A DNA stretch of 51,767 bases from Clostridia bacterium (lineage in GTDB: Bacteria > Bacillota > Clostridia > Oscillospirales > CAG-272), in contig JAFYBN010000085.1 in the NCBI GenBank assembly GCA_017540175.1, forward strand, positions 1-51,767. Reading direction: 5' to 3'. This document shows positions 15,923-24,487 of this stretch, in pieces (position 1 is the first letter of the stretch; the number at the start of each line of letters is the position of its first letter). A program made the translations under genes and the position numbers. Below the pieces are notes generated by a model. The model had not been told where the DNA came from, did not search any database, and was given only the letters and a program-made list of their open reading frames with translations.

Positions 15923-17070
15923 CCAAGAAATCCTTTCCCTTCGCCGCTCTCCTTCCCCTGCTCGCGGCGGCGATCCTCTTCTCCGCCCTCCTTGCCTCGT
16001 GCGCAGCGGGCGGGAAGAAAGCTGCGCCCGAGCCCCCCGAGATCCCGGGATACGGCGAGCCGGTCCGCGTCCCGAACGCCGCCGCGGAATGCTTTTCGAT
16101 CTGGCGGTACGAGAGCGGCGATTCCCTGATCCTCACGGACGACGGGCAGACGTATCTGATTTATGAGGGCGCCGCGCCCGCGGATCTGCCGCCGTCGGTC
16201 ACCGCGATCCCGCGCGATCCGGAGCGCGTCTATATGGCGGCGAGCGCGGTGATGTCCTTCTGGGACGCGCTCGGCAAGCTCCCTTCCGTTTCGTTCTCCG
16301 CCCTCGAGGCGGACGACTGGGACATCGAAAACGCCCGCGCCGCCATGGAGCGCGGCGAGATCGTCTACGCGGGGCGCTACCGGGAGCCGGATTACGAGCT
16401 GCTCCTCTCCGGCAAATGCGTGCTGAGCGTCCAGTCCACCATGTCGGAGCACGTGCCGAAGGTGCGCGAAAAGCTGACCGAGCTCGGCATCCCCGTTTTC
16501 GTGGACCGCTCGAGCTATGAACCCGCCCCCCTCGGGCGATGCGAATGGGTGCGGGTCTACGCCGAGCTCACGGGCGTCCCCGAGCTGGGCGACACCCTCT
16601 TCGCGGAGCAGAAGGCGCATTTCGACGCGCTTGATGCGTCCGCGGACAGCGGCAAAACCGTCGCCTTCTTCTACATCTCCGCGTCCGGCAAGATCGTCAC
16701 CCGGCGGTCCGGGGACTACATCACGAAAATGATCTCTCTGGCGGGCGGGCACAACGTCTTCGACTTTGAAGGAGAGGACAACGCCCTCTCGTCCGTCACC
16801 CTCAATCCGGAGGAATTCTATCTCCGTGCGAAGGACGCGGACGTCATCATCTACAACGCGAACATCGGCGGCGAGATCTCCTCGATCGACGAGCTGATTT
16901 ACAAAAACGACCTGCTTGCCGGTTTCCGGGCGGTGAAGAACGGCGACGTTTGGCTCATGGGCAGCTCCGCCTATCAGGACACCATGAAAATGGGGCAGAT
17001 CCTCACCGATTTTCACACGGTCTTTTTTGGCTCCGCCGACGAGCCCGTGTATCTCAGAAAGCTGAAATGA
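15919..17070 (+). CDS. btuF: Corrinoid ABC transporter substrate-binding lipoprotein (BtuF-like)
   Basis: 383 residues. The start is the ATG overlapping the previous stop. A hydrophobic signal ends in the lipobox LLASC (Cys28). Then comes a type III periplasmic-binding fold (Peripla_BP_2), including TAIPRDPERVYMAASAVMSF, REPDYELLLSGKCVLSVQST, IPVFVDRSSYEPAPLG and AVKNGDVWLMGSSAYQD. This family serves iron-siderophore, heme and cobalamin importers. The cobalamin riboswitch and surrounding cbi genes point to a corrinoid. A roughly 60-residue segment between the Cys and the canonical domain start is longer than in simple BtuF and may be an extra strand region. Confidence 0.85.
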   Translation: MTKKSFPFAALLPLLAAAILFSALLASCAAGGKKAAPEPPEIPGYGEPVRVPNAAAECFSIWRYESGDSLILTDDGQTYLIYEGAAPADLPPSVTAIPRDPERVYMAASAVMSFWDALGKLPSVSFSALEADDWDIENARAAMERGEIVYAGRYREPDYELLLSGKCVLSVQSTMSEHVPKVREKLTELGIPVFVDRSSYEPAPLGRCEWVRVYAELTGVPELGDTLFAEQKAHFDALDASADSGKTVAFFYISASGKIVTRRSGDYITKMISLAGGHNVFDFEGEDNALSSVTLNPEEFYLRAKDADVIIYNANIGGEISSIDELIYKNDLLAGFRAVKNGDVWLMGSSAYQDTMKMGQILTDFHTVFFGSADEPVYLRKLK

Positions 17071-17077
17071 GCGTTCC

Positions 17078-18091
17078 ATGAAACAGAAAAACCGGATCAT
17101 TTTGTCCTTTGCCCTGCTCATCCTGCTCGCTCTCGTCTTCGTCTTCCTCGGCATCTCCGCCGGAAGCGCGTCCATCTCCCCCGGCGAAATGCTCCGGGTC
17201 TTTCTCGGCAGGAGCAAGGACGCGACGGCGGCCGCGATCCTTTTCGGGCTGAGGGTGCCGCGCACGCTGGCCGCCCTCGTGCTCGGCGGCGCGCTCGCGC
17301 TCGCGGGCTATATGCTGCAGACCTATTTCCACAATCCCATTGCGGGTCCCTTCGTTCTCGGCATCTCGTCCGGGGCGCGGCTGACGGTCGCTCTCTCCCT
17401 GATCGCGGCGGAGCACGGAGCGATTCTGCTCAATTCCGCCATGCTCACAGGTGCCGCGTTCATCGGAGCGCTGATTTCCATGTCGGCGGTCCTGCTTCTT
17501 TCGTCGCGGGTGAAAAACATGTCCATGCTCGTCGTCGCGGGCGTCATGATCGGATACATCTGCACGGCGATCACGGACATTCTCGTGAGTTTCGCCGACG
17601 ACAGCGACATCGTGAACCTGCGCGGCTGGTCCATCGGCTCCTTCTCCGGCATGAAGGGGGAGGCGCTTTCGGCCGCCGCCCTGGTGGTCGGCGTCTCCGT
17701 GTTCGCCGTCTTTCTGCTCTCGAAGCCCATCGGCGCGTATCAGCTCGGCGAGAGCTACGCGGCGGACGCCGGGGTCAACGTGCGGGCGGTGCGCGTCGCG
17801 ATGATCCTTCTCTCGAGTCTTCTCTCCGGGTGCGTGGCGGCGTTCGCGGGTCCCGTGTCCTTTGTGGGGATTGCAGTGCCCTTCCTCGTAAAAACGCTCT
17901 TCGGGACGGCGAAGCCCCTCGTGATGGTTCCGGCGTGCTTTCTCGGCGGCGGGGTCTTCTGCATCCTCGCGGACATCATCGCCCGGACGGTAGTTTCTCC
18001 CGCCGAGCTCGGCATCAGCACGGTGACGGCGGTCCTCGGCGCGCCCGTGGTGCTCGTCATCATGATGAAAAGGAGGAGGGGCGATGCTTGA
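17078..18091 (+). CDS. btuC: Corrinoid ABC transporter permease (BtuC/FecCD family)
   Basis: 337 residues, polytopic, FecCD family. It carries GLRVPRTLAALVLGGALALA, then YFHNPIAGPFVLGISSGARL, the LRGWSIGSFSG turn, and GPVSFVGIAVPFLVK with the cytoplasmic coupling region. BtuC dimers form the channel for cobalamin in the membrane. It lies 7 bp after btuF and overlaps btuD by 8 bp, so the three form one importer. Confidence 0.9.
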   Translation: MKQKNRIILSFALLILLALVFVFLGISAGSASISPGEMLRVFLGRSKDATAAAILFGLRVPRTLAALVLGGALALAGYMLQTYFHNPIAGPFVLGISSGARLTVALSLIAAEHGAILLNSAMLTGAAFIGALISMSAVLLLSSRVKNMSMLVVAGVMIGYICTAITDILVSFADDSDIVNLRGWSIGSFSGMKGEALSAAALVVGVSVFAVFLLSKPIGAYQLGESYAADAGVNVRAVRVAMILLSSLLSGCVAAFAGPVSFVGIAVPFLVKTLFGTAKPLVMVPACFLGGGVFCILADIIARTVVSPAELGISTVTAVLGAPVVLVIMMKRRRGDA

Positions 18092-18827
18092 GGTCAAAGA
18101 ACTCTCCGCGGGATACGGCAGCCGGGTGATCGCCCGCGGCATCACGTTCACGGTCCGGGAGGGAGAGATCCTCTCCATGATCGGTCAGAACGGCTCCGGC
18201 AAATCCACGATCTTAAAAACCCTCGCCGGTCAGCTCCCGCCCCTTTCGGGGGAGATCCGAATCGGCGGCGTCCCCGTGTCGTCCATGAAGCGGAACGAAT
18301 TCGCCCGGCAGGTTTCCGGGCTCTTCACCGAACGCCCGAAAACCGAGCTCATGACCTGCCGGGACGTGGTGGAGACCGGACGCTATCCCTATACGGGCGC
18401 GTTCGGACTGCTCGGAGAAGCGGATAAGCGCGCCGTCTCCGAGGCGATGCGCCTGACGGAAACCGAGGAACTCTCCTCCGTCTCCTTCGGCGAGATCAGC
18501 GACGGACAGAAACAGCGGGTCATGCTCGCGCGGGCGGTCTGCCGGGAGCCGAAGCTCCTTCTGCTCGACGAGCCGACCTCGTTCCTCGACATCCATTATA
18601 AACTCACCTTTCTCGAAATGCTCGACCGCCTGCGGCGCGAACGAAAGCTCGCCGTCGTCATGTCCCTTCACGAGACGGAGCTCGCGGCGAAGATTTCGGA
18701 CACGGTGCTCCTCCTCAAAAACGGGGAATGCGCGGGGCTCGGTCCGCCGCGCTCCCTGCTCGGCACACAGGCCCTCACCGCGCATTTCGATCTCAGCCCG
18801 GAGCTCTGGGAAAAATACTACGGCTGA
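18084..18827 (+). CDS. btuD: Corrinoid ABC transporter ATPase (BtuD-like)
   Basis: 247 residues with Walker A GQNGSGKSTILKTLAGQL, signature FGEISDGQKQRVMLARAVC (a variant with ISDGQ in place of LSGGQ), Walker B LLLLDEPTSFLDIHY and switch His in VVMSLHETELA. Iron/cobalamin-type ABC ATPases share this layout. It drives import by the btuFC partners. The ISDGQ signature is common in the iron-chelate importer ATPases of Clostridia. Confidence 0.9.
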   Translation: MLEVKELSAGYGSRVIARGITFTVREGEILSMIGQNGSGKSTILKTLAGQLPPLSGEIRIGGVPVSSMKRNEFARQVSGLFTERPKTELMTCRDVVETGRYPYTGAFGLLGEADKRAVSEAMRLTETEELSSVSFGEISDGQKQRVMLARAVCREPKLLLLDEPTSFLDIHYKLTFLEMLDRLRRERKLAVVMSLHETELAAKISDTVLLLKNGECAGLGPPRSLLGTQALTAHFDLSPELWEKYYG

Positions 18828-18884
18828 TACGGGCCCGTCCCGTTCAGATATATCACTACTCACCATCAAGGGAGGAAAGACATC

Positions 18885-19742
18885 ATGAAACTCTTAAGAA
18901 TCGGCGCGTTCGCGCTCGCCGCCGTCCTCTGCGTCCTCGCGCTCGCTTCCTGCGGCTCGGGATCGAAGAAGCCCGTGATCCTCGTGGTCAGCTTCGGCAC
19001 GAGCTACAACGACAGCCGCGAAGTCACCATCGGCGGGATCGAAAAGGCCATTCAGGCAGCGAACCCGGACAAGGAAGTGCGCCGCGCGTTCACGAGCCAG
19101 ATCATCATCGACAAGCTGAAGAGCCGCGACAACATTGAAATCGACAACGTCGAAGAAGCGTTTGCGAGACTCAAGAAGGACGGCGTGAAGGAGCTGATCG
19201 TTCAGCCGACGCACGTCATGAGCGGTTACGAATACGACGATCTCATGAAGGTCGTCAACGCCGAAAAGAGCAATTTCACAAGCGTCAAGGTCGGCGCGCC
19301 CCTTCTCACCTCCGACGCGGACTATGACGCCGTGATCGCGGCGATCACCGCCGCCACCGCGGAATACGACGACGGCAAGACCCTCATCACCTTCATGGGT
19401 CACGGCACGGAGCATGCCTCCAACGCCACCTACGCGAAGCTGCAGGAAAAGCTCACCGCCGCCGGCAAGAGCAATTACTGCGTCGGCACCGTCGAGGCGG
19501 AACCCTCTCTTGAAGACGTGATCGCCGCCGCGAAGGCGGGCGGCTACACCAGAGTGGTGCTCGAGCCCCTGATGGTCGTCGCGGGCGACCACGCAAACAA
19601 CGACATGGCGGGCGACGAGGAAGACAGCTGGAAGACCGTCCTTCAGGGCGAGGGCTTCGAGGTCGTTCCGGTCCTGAAGGGCCTCGGCCAGATCGAAGCG
19701 GTGCAGGCGGTCTACGTCGCGCACGTCGCGGCCGCGAAATAA
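18885..19742 (+). CDS. cbiK: Sirohydrochlorin cobaltochelatase, lipoprotein form (CbiK)
   Basis: 285 residues. A signal peptide with lipobox LASC (Cys23) precedes a CbiK domain: KKPVILVVSFGTSYNDSREV, QPTHVMSGYEYDDL, TFMGHGTEHASNATY, GTVEAEPS and EPLMVVAGDHANNDMAG. His173, Glu204 and His236 match the order and spacing of the metal-binding His-Glu-His set of CbiK. CbiK inserts Co2+ into sirohydrochlorin, the committing step of the anaerobic route. The lipobox would place it outside the membrane. An exported CbiK is known in Desulfovibrio, but its substrate would have to be outside. It may therefore deliver or store metal-tetrapyrrole rather than serve only synthesis. Strong GGGAGG site; the next gene starts 6 bp later. 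Confidence 0.9.
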   Translation: MKLLRIGAFALAAVLCVLALASCGSGSKKPVILVVSFGTSYNDSREVTIGGIEKAIQAANPDKEVRRAFTSQIIIDKLKSRDNIEIDNVEEAFARLKKDGVKELIVQPTHVMSGYEYDDLMKVVNAEKSNFTSVKVGAPLLTSDADYDAVIAAITAATAEYDDGKTLITFMGHGTEHASNATYAKLQEKLTAAGKSNYCVGTVEAEPSLEDVIAAAKAGGYTRVVLEPLMVVAGDHANNDMAGDEEDSWKTVLQGEGFEVVPVLKGLGQIEAVQAVYVAHVAAAK

Positions 19743-19748
19743 AGAACG

Positions 19749-20312
19749 ATGGACATACGGAAAATTTCCCTGCTTGTCCTTTGCGCACTCCTCGCGGCGC
19801 TCTCCTCCGTCCCCGCTTTCGCGGCGGACAAGGAGGGGACGCCCCTGTACGCCGCCGATATCCAAAACGGCGTGTATGAAAACGTAGCGGTCGATTCGAC
19901 CTCGTCCATGTTCCGCGTCATCGCCTGCACGCTCACCGTGACGGACGAGGGCATGACGGCGCACATGACCCTGAGCGGTCAGGGCTTCGGCAAGCTCTAT
20001 CTCGGACGGGGCGAGGCCGCCCGCGGCGAAGACGAGAGCGCGTTCTATCCCTTCGGCGACGACGGCGAGGGTCATCACACCTTTGACATCCCCGTCGAAG
20101 CGCTGGACAAGCCCCTCCCCTGCGCCGGATGGAGCATCAAGAGGGAGGAGTGGTTCGACCGGGACATCACCTTCCGCTCGGACTCCCTGCCCGAGGGCGC
20201 GGTGATTCGAAAAGCAGGGGCGTCGTGGCTCCCTGTCGCGGCGGCCTCGGCGGCCGTGATCGCCCTCGGCGCGGCCTTCGCCTTCTTCGCCATCCGCAAA
20301 AAGAAATCATAA
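19749..20312 (+). CDS. NEAT-like surface protein with signal peptide and C-terminal membrane anchor
   Basis: 187 residues. The signal peptide (MDIRKISLLVLCALLAALSS, cleavage after AFA) is followed by a beta-rich domain (about 35-150) and a single membrane helix (WLPVAAASAAVIALGAAFAF) with a KKK tail, giving an outside-facing type I protein. The domain aligns by eye with the 15479 protein: GVY..S.S..F at its start, LTV.(D)EGMTAHMTLSG, a glycine-aromatic strand GKLYLGRGEAA, TFDIPVEALDKPL, and ITFRSDSLPEG before the anchor. Function is not established. Position between cbiK and cbiA, under the cobalamin riboswitch, suggests capture or hand-off of a corrinoid or cobalt-tetrapyrrole. Confidence 0.72.
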   Translation: MDIRKISLLVLCALLAALSSVPAFAADKEGTPLYAADIQNGVYENVAVDSTSSMFRVIACTLTVTDEGMTAHMTLSGQGFGKLYLGRGEAARGEDESAFYPFGDDGEGHHTFDIPVEALDKPLPCAGWSIKREEWFDRDITFRSDSLPEGAVIRKAGASWLPVAAASAAVIALGAAFAFFAIRKKKS

Positions 20313-20317
20313 GAAAC

Positions 20318-20397
20318 AAACCGCCGCCGCATGACGGCAGGGTTCTGCCGCAGTCCGTTCCGCTCTGCGGCAAAACCTGTTTCAGGCGGCGGCTTTT
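20318..20397 (+). terminator. Intra-operon hairpin, possible partial terminator
   Basis: CCGCCGCC (20321-20328) pairs with GGCGGCGG (20385-20392), followed by CTTTT; an inner CCGCAG/CTGCGG pair extends the fold. It sits between the uptake half and the cbi half of the superoperon. The short T run suggests attenuation rather than a full stop, or an RNA processing point. Confidence 0.5.
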
Positions 20398-20411
20398 GTG
20401 GAGGTGTTCCC

Positions 20412-21773
20412 ATGACGAAAGCTCTTCCGCGCGTTCTCATCGCCGGCACGTCGAGCGGATGCGGCAAGACCACGGCGGTCTGCGCGCTCCTCACCCTGAT
20501 GAGGCGCCGGGGCGTCCGCGTGACGGCGGCGAAATGCGGCCCCGATTACATCGACCCGATGTTCCACGAGACCGCGCTCGGCGTCCCCTCCGCAAACCTC
20601 GATCCCTTTTTTTGCGACGGGAACCTGCTCCGCGCCCTGCTCGCCGAACAGCAAGGGACGCTTTCCGTCATAGAGGGCGTCATGGGCTACTACGACGGCA
20701 CGGGCGCGGACGGAACGGAAAACAGCACATACACGGTCGCGCGGGAGACGGATACGCCCGCCGTGCTCGTCGTGAACGGAAGAGGCGCGTCCGCCTCCCT
20801 GCTCGCCGTGCTCGAAGGCTTTCTCAACTTCACGCCCGCAAGCGGCATCCGCGGCGTGCTCTTCTCCGGCATGACGGCGATGACCTATTCCCTCGTAAAG
20901 CGGCTCGCCAAGGAACGCTTCGGAGAGCGGATCACCCTGCTCGGCTTCATCCCCCGTCTGCCGGAGGACTGCGTACTCCCCTCCCGCCACCTCGGACTCG
21001 TGACCGCCGGGGAGCTCGAAAATCTGCGGGCGATCCTTGAGAGGATCGCCGATCTGTGCGAACGCGAACACTCGGTCGATCTCGACGCGCTGCTCGCGCT
21101 CGCCGCCTCCGCCCCCGCCCTCGAGTTCGAGCCGCGGGAAATCCCCCGCGTCGACGGGGTCAGGCTTGCGCTCGCCCGCGACGCGGCGTTCTGCTTCATC
21201 TACCCCGACACACTGCGCCTCTTTGAGAAAATGGGCGCTGAGATCCTCCCGTTCTCCCCCCTGAACGACGAGGCGGTGCCCTCTTCGGCGGACGGACTGC
21301 TCCTTCCGGGAGGCTACCCGGAGCTCTACGCCGAGCGGCTCGAAAAGAACGAAACCTTCCGCTTAAGCGTGAAACGGGCTGTGCTCGCCGGTATGCCGAC
21401 GATCGCCGAATGCGGGGGCTTTCAGGTCCTCGGCAGCTCGCTCGACGGGCATGAAATGTGCGGCCTGCTTCCCCACGAAAGCCGCAATACGGGCAAACTC
21501 GTCCGCTTCGGCTACTGTACGCTCACGTCCGGCACGGACGGTCTGCTCGGGCCCGCGGGCACGACCCTGAGGGCGCACGAATTCCACTACTACGACAGCA
21601 CGGACAACGGCCGCGGCATGACCGCCGCAAAGCCGAACGGGAAGAGCTGGGAATGCGCGGTGCATACGGAAACGCTGTACGCCGGGTATCCCCATCTGTT
21701 CCTGCCCTCCGCCCTGCCCTCGGCGGAGGCATTCTGCAGAAAATGTCTTGCGTTTAAGGAGAAAAGAACATGA
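20412..21773 (+). CDS. cbiA: Cobyrinate a,c-diamide synthase
   Basis: 453 residues. The N-terminal DTBS/MinD-like P-loop (VLIAGTSSGCGKTTAVCALL) and KCGPDYIDPMFHE precede a C-terminal class I glutamine amidotransferase domain with the nucleophile in TIAECGGFQVLGSS and SNT-like RAHEFHYYDST. CbiA amidates the a and c carboxylates of cob(II)yrinate using glutamine and ATP. The start at 20412 follows GGAGG by 7 bases; an in-frame ATG 81 bp upstream lies in the hairpin and is rejected. Overlaps cbiC by 4 bp. Confidence 0.95.
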   Translation: MTKALPRVLIAGTSSGCGKTTAVCALLTLMRRRGVRVTAAKCGPDYIDPMFHETALGVPSANLDPFFCDGNLLRALLAEQQGTLSVIEGVMGYYDGTGADGTENSTYTVARETDTPAVLVVNGRGASASLLAVLEGFLNFTPASGIRGVLFSGMTAMTYSLVKRLAKERFGERITLLGFIPRLPEDCVLPSRHLGLVTAGELENLRAILERIADLCEREHSVDLDALLALAASAPALEFEPREIPRVDGVRLALARDAAFCFIYPDTLRLFEKMGAEILPFSPLNDEAVPSSADGLLLPGGYPELYAERLEKNETFRLSVKRAVLAGMPTIAECGGFQVLGSSLDGHEMCGLLPHESRNTGKLVRFGYCTLTSGTDGLLGPAGTTLRAHEFHYYDSTDNGRGMTAAKPNGKSWECAVHTETLYAGYPHLFLPSALPSAEAFCRKCLAFKEKRT

Positions 21774-22387
21774 TCATCACCGATCCCGCCGCCATCGAAG
21801 CGCGGAGCATGCAGATCATCGAGAGTGAACTGAAAACCGAAATCCCCGAAGAAAACCGCGCCGTCGTGAAGCGCGTCATCCATGCGACGGCGGATTTCGA
21901 CTACGCCGAAAACCTCGCGTTCTCCCCCGGAGCGGTCGAAAAGGCGCTCGCCGCCCTCGGGCGCGGCTGCCGCATCGTCACGGACACCCAGATGGCGAAG
22001 TCCGGCATCAACAAAACGGCGGCGGGCAAGCTCGGATGCGAGATCGTCTGCTTCATGAGCGACCCGGACGTCGCCGAGGAAGCAAAGGCCCGGGGCTGCA
22101 CCCGCGCGCAGGTCTCGATGGAAAAGGCGGCTCAGCTCGGCGGGGAGACGATCTTCGCCATCGGCAACGCGCCGACCGCCCTGCTCGCCCTCAGGGAGCT
22201 GATGGACGAAGGAAAGGTCTCCCCCGCCCTCGTCATCGGGGTCCCTGTCGGCTTTGTCAACATTCTCGAATCAAAGGACGCGATCCTCTCCTCCTCCGTG
22301 CCCCACATCGTGGCGAGGGGCAGAAAAGGCGGCTCCACCGTAGCTGCCGCGATCGTCAACGCCCTCATGTATCAGCTCGCGCGTTAA
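21770..22387 (+). CDS. cbiC: Cobalt-precorrin-8 methylmutase
   Basis: 205 residues, usual CbiC length. Motifs include IEARSMQIIESEL near the start, RVIHATADFDYAENLAFSPG with the catalytic His, IVTDTQMAKSGINKT, AIGNAPTALLALREL, and GVPVGFVNILESKDAILS. It moves the C11 methyl group to C12, giving cobyrinate. The ATG overlaps the cbiA stop. Confidence 0.96.
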   Translation: MIITDPAAIEARSMQIIESELKTEIPEENRAVVKRVIHATADFDYAENLAFSPGAVEKALAALGRGCRIVTDTQMAKSGINKTAAGKLGCEIVCFMSDPDVAEEAKARGCTRAQVSMEKAAQLGGETIFAIGNAPTALLALRELMDEGKVSPALVIGVPVGFVNILESKDAILSSSVPHIVARGRKGGSTVAAAIVNALMYQLAR

Positions 22388-22590
22388 GCAAAGAAAACAA
22401 ATCCGTCAAAACGGATCCGTAATAAAAACAAAAACCGCCCCTTCCCCTTTTCTGAAATGTTTTCGCCCGGCGTCGCCCGGCGAAAACCGCCGCAAGAAAC
22501 CCGCGACGCCTTCGGCTGGGCGGCTCAGCGAACCGCTGACGGGCGGCTCTATCATCCTTCATCAGCCCTTTCAGGGCGCATATCTGCTAT
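22388..22590 (+). other. Intra-operon gap with two hairpins before cbiD
   Basis: A 203 bp spacer breaks the otherwise tight cbi run. ATCCGT/ACGGAT hairpin near 22407-22422, then TTTTCGCC/GGCGAAAA flanking a GC-rich loop near 22461-22487. No AGGAGG-like site lies before the cbiD ATG. This may be an inserted repeat or an RNA processing/attenuation site. No gene was seen in it. Confidence 0.55.
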
Positions 22591-23730
22591 ATGGACAGCT
22601 TTATCACAAAAGACGGCAAAAAGCTCCGCCGCGGCTACACGACCGGCTCGTGCGCGGCGGCGGCTTCCAAGGCGGCCGCGCTCATGCTGCTCGGCGGCGC
22701 GGAGCTTCAAACGGTTTATCTCATGACCCCGCGCAGCATCGGGCTCACCCTCGCCGTGAAGGACACCATCCGAAGAGAGGACTTCGTCTCCTGCGGCATC
22801 ATCAAGGACGGCGGGGACGACCCCGACGTCACAAGCGGCATCACCGTTTACGCGAAGGTCGAAAAAACGCCCGTCCCCGGCGAGGTCCTGATCGACGGCG
22901 GGGAGGGCGTCGGGCGGGTGACCAAGCCCGGCCTCGATCAGCCCGTCGGACAGGCCGCCATCAATTCCACCCCGCGCCGCATGATCACCGCGGAGCTGCG
23001 TCAGGTCATGGAGGACTGCGGATACACGGGCGGGCTGAAAGTCACGATCTCCGCGCCCGAAGGGGTCGAGATCGCGAAGAAGACCTTCAATCCCCGGCTC
23101 GGCATCGTCGGAGGGCTCTCCATCCTCGGCACCACCGGGATCGTCGAGCCCATGAGCGACGAGGCCGTCGTCGAAACCATCCGGACGGAGCTTTCCATGC
23201 GGGCAGCGGCGGGGGCGAAAACGGTCCTCTTCGTCCCCGGCAATTACGGCGCGGACTTTCTGAAAAGCGAGCTCGGCATCGACCCGGAGAACGCCGTCAC
23301 GACCTCCAACTTCATCGGCGACGCCTTTTCCCTCGCCGCGGAGGCGGGATTCGAAGGCGCGCTGCTCGTCGGACACATCGGCAAGCTCGTCAAACTCGCG
23401 GGCGGGATGTTCAATACCCATTCCCGCTATGGGGACTGCCGCGCGGAGATCTTCGCGGCGCACGCCGGACTCTGCGGCGCGTCCGCCGAGGTGATCCGGC
23501 AGATCATGGACAGCGCCATGACCGACTCCATGCTCGCGATCCTCGAAGATGCGGGACTTCGGGAGGCGGTCATGGAAAGCGTCACCGACAAAATCGGAGA
23601 AATGCTCGCGCATCACCGCGCGTCCGCAGGCATGAGAACGGGGGCCGTCATCTTCTCGAACGTGTACGGCTTTCTCGGGCGGACGGACGCGGCGGGAGAA
23701 CTGCTCGAAGCAATCAGAAAGGAATTTTGA
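22591..23730 (+). CDS. cbiD: Cobalt-precorrin-5B C1-methyltransferase
   Basis: 379 residues. The family start KDGKKLRRGYTTGSCAAAAS is present, followed by IIKDGGDDPDVTSGI, GVGRVTKPGLDQPVGQAAIN, GIVGGLSILGTTGIVEPMSD and GALLVGHIGKLVKLAGGMFN. CbiD methylates C1 using S-adenosylmethionine after ring contraction. The ATG at 22591 fits the family N-terminus but lacks a recognisable ribosome binding site. 1 bp before cbiF. Confidence 0.95.
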   Translation: MDSFITKDGKKLRRGYTTGSCAAAASKAAALMLLGGAELQTVYLMTPRSIGLTLAVKDTIRREDFVSCGIIKDGGDDPDVTSGITVYAKVEKTPVPGEVLIDGGEGVGRVTKPGLDQPVGQAAINSTPRRMITAELRQVMEDCGYTGGLKVTISAPEGVEIAKKTFNPRLGIVGGLSILGTTGIVEPMSDEAVVETIRTELSMRAAAGAKTVLFVPGNYGADFLKSELGIDPENAVTTSNFIGDAFSLAAEAGFEGALLVGHIGKLVKLAGGMFNTHSRYGDCRAEIFAAHAGLCGASAEVIRQIMDSAMTDSMLAILEDAGLREAVMESVTDKIGEMLAHHRASAGMRTGAVIFSNVYGFLGRTDAAGELLEAIRKEF

Positions 23731-23731
23731 C

Positions 23732-24487
23732 ATGGTACACATCGTCGGAGCGGGGTGCGGCGCGGCGGACCTCATCACCCTGCGCGGAAAACGCCTCATC
23801 GGGGAGGCCGACGTGATCGTCTACGCCGGCTCCCTCATCAATAAGGAACTGCTCGGCTTCGCGAAGCCGGACTGCCTCCTGTACGACAGCGCGAAAATGA
23901 CCCTCGAGGAAACCACCGCGACCATCGCGGAGGCGGAGCGAGACGGCAAAACCACCGTCCGGCTCCATTCCGGGGACCCCTCCCTCTACGGCGCGATCGC
24001 GGAGCAAATGCGGGAATTCGACCGGCTGGGCATCGCGTACGACATCACACCCGGCGTCAGCGCCTTTTCGGGCGCGGCGGCGGCGCTGAAGACCGAATAC
24101 ACCCTGCCGGACGTAACGCAGACCGTCATCATTACCCGCGCGGCGGGCAGAACGCCAGTCCCGGAGGCGGAGAGTCTTCGCTCGCTCGCCTCCCACGGCG
24201 CGACGATGACCCTGTTCCTCAGCGCCGGTCTGCTCGAGCAGGTGACGGAGGAGCTCACGGCGGGGGGCATGTCCCCCTCCACACCCGCCGCCATCGTCTA
24301 TAAGGCCTCGTGGCCGGACGAGAAAATCTGCCGCTGCACCGTCGGCACACTCGCCGAGGCCGCGCGGGAAAACGGCATTTCAAAAACCGCCCTCATCGTC
24401 GTCGGGCGCGCGCTCGGCGAGAGCTTTTCCCGCTCGAAGCTGTACGACCCGTCCTTCTCGACGGAATACCGGGAGAAGAGCGTATGA
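23732..24487 (+). CDS. cbiF: Cobalt-precorrin-4 C11-methyltransferase
   Basis: 251 residues of the tetrapyrrole methylase fold. [20 protein letters not shown] opens the SAM site, [12 protein letters not shown] and [18 protein letters not shown] are CbiF/CobM signatures, [15 protein letters not shown] follows, and [14 protein letters not shown] ends the second domain. It methylates C11 of cobalt-precorrin-4. Overlaps cbiG by 4 bp (ATGA). Confidence 0.95.
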   Translation: MVHIVGAGCGAADLITLRGKRLIGEADVIVYAGSLINKELLGFAKPDCLLYDSAKMTLEETTATIAEAERDGKTTVRLHSGDPSLYGAIAEQMREFDRLGIAYDITPGVSAFSGAAAALKTEYTLPDVTQTVIITRAAGRTPVPEAESLRSLASHGATMTLFLSAGLLEQVTEELTAGGMSPSTPAAIVYKASWPDEKICRCTVGTLAEAARENGISKTALIVVGRALGESFSRSKLYDPSFSTEYREKSV

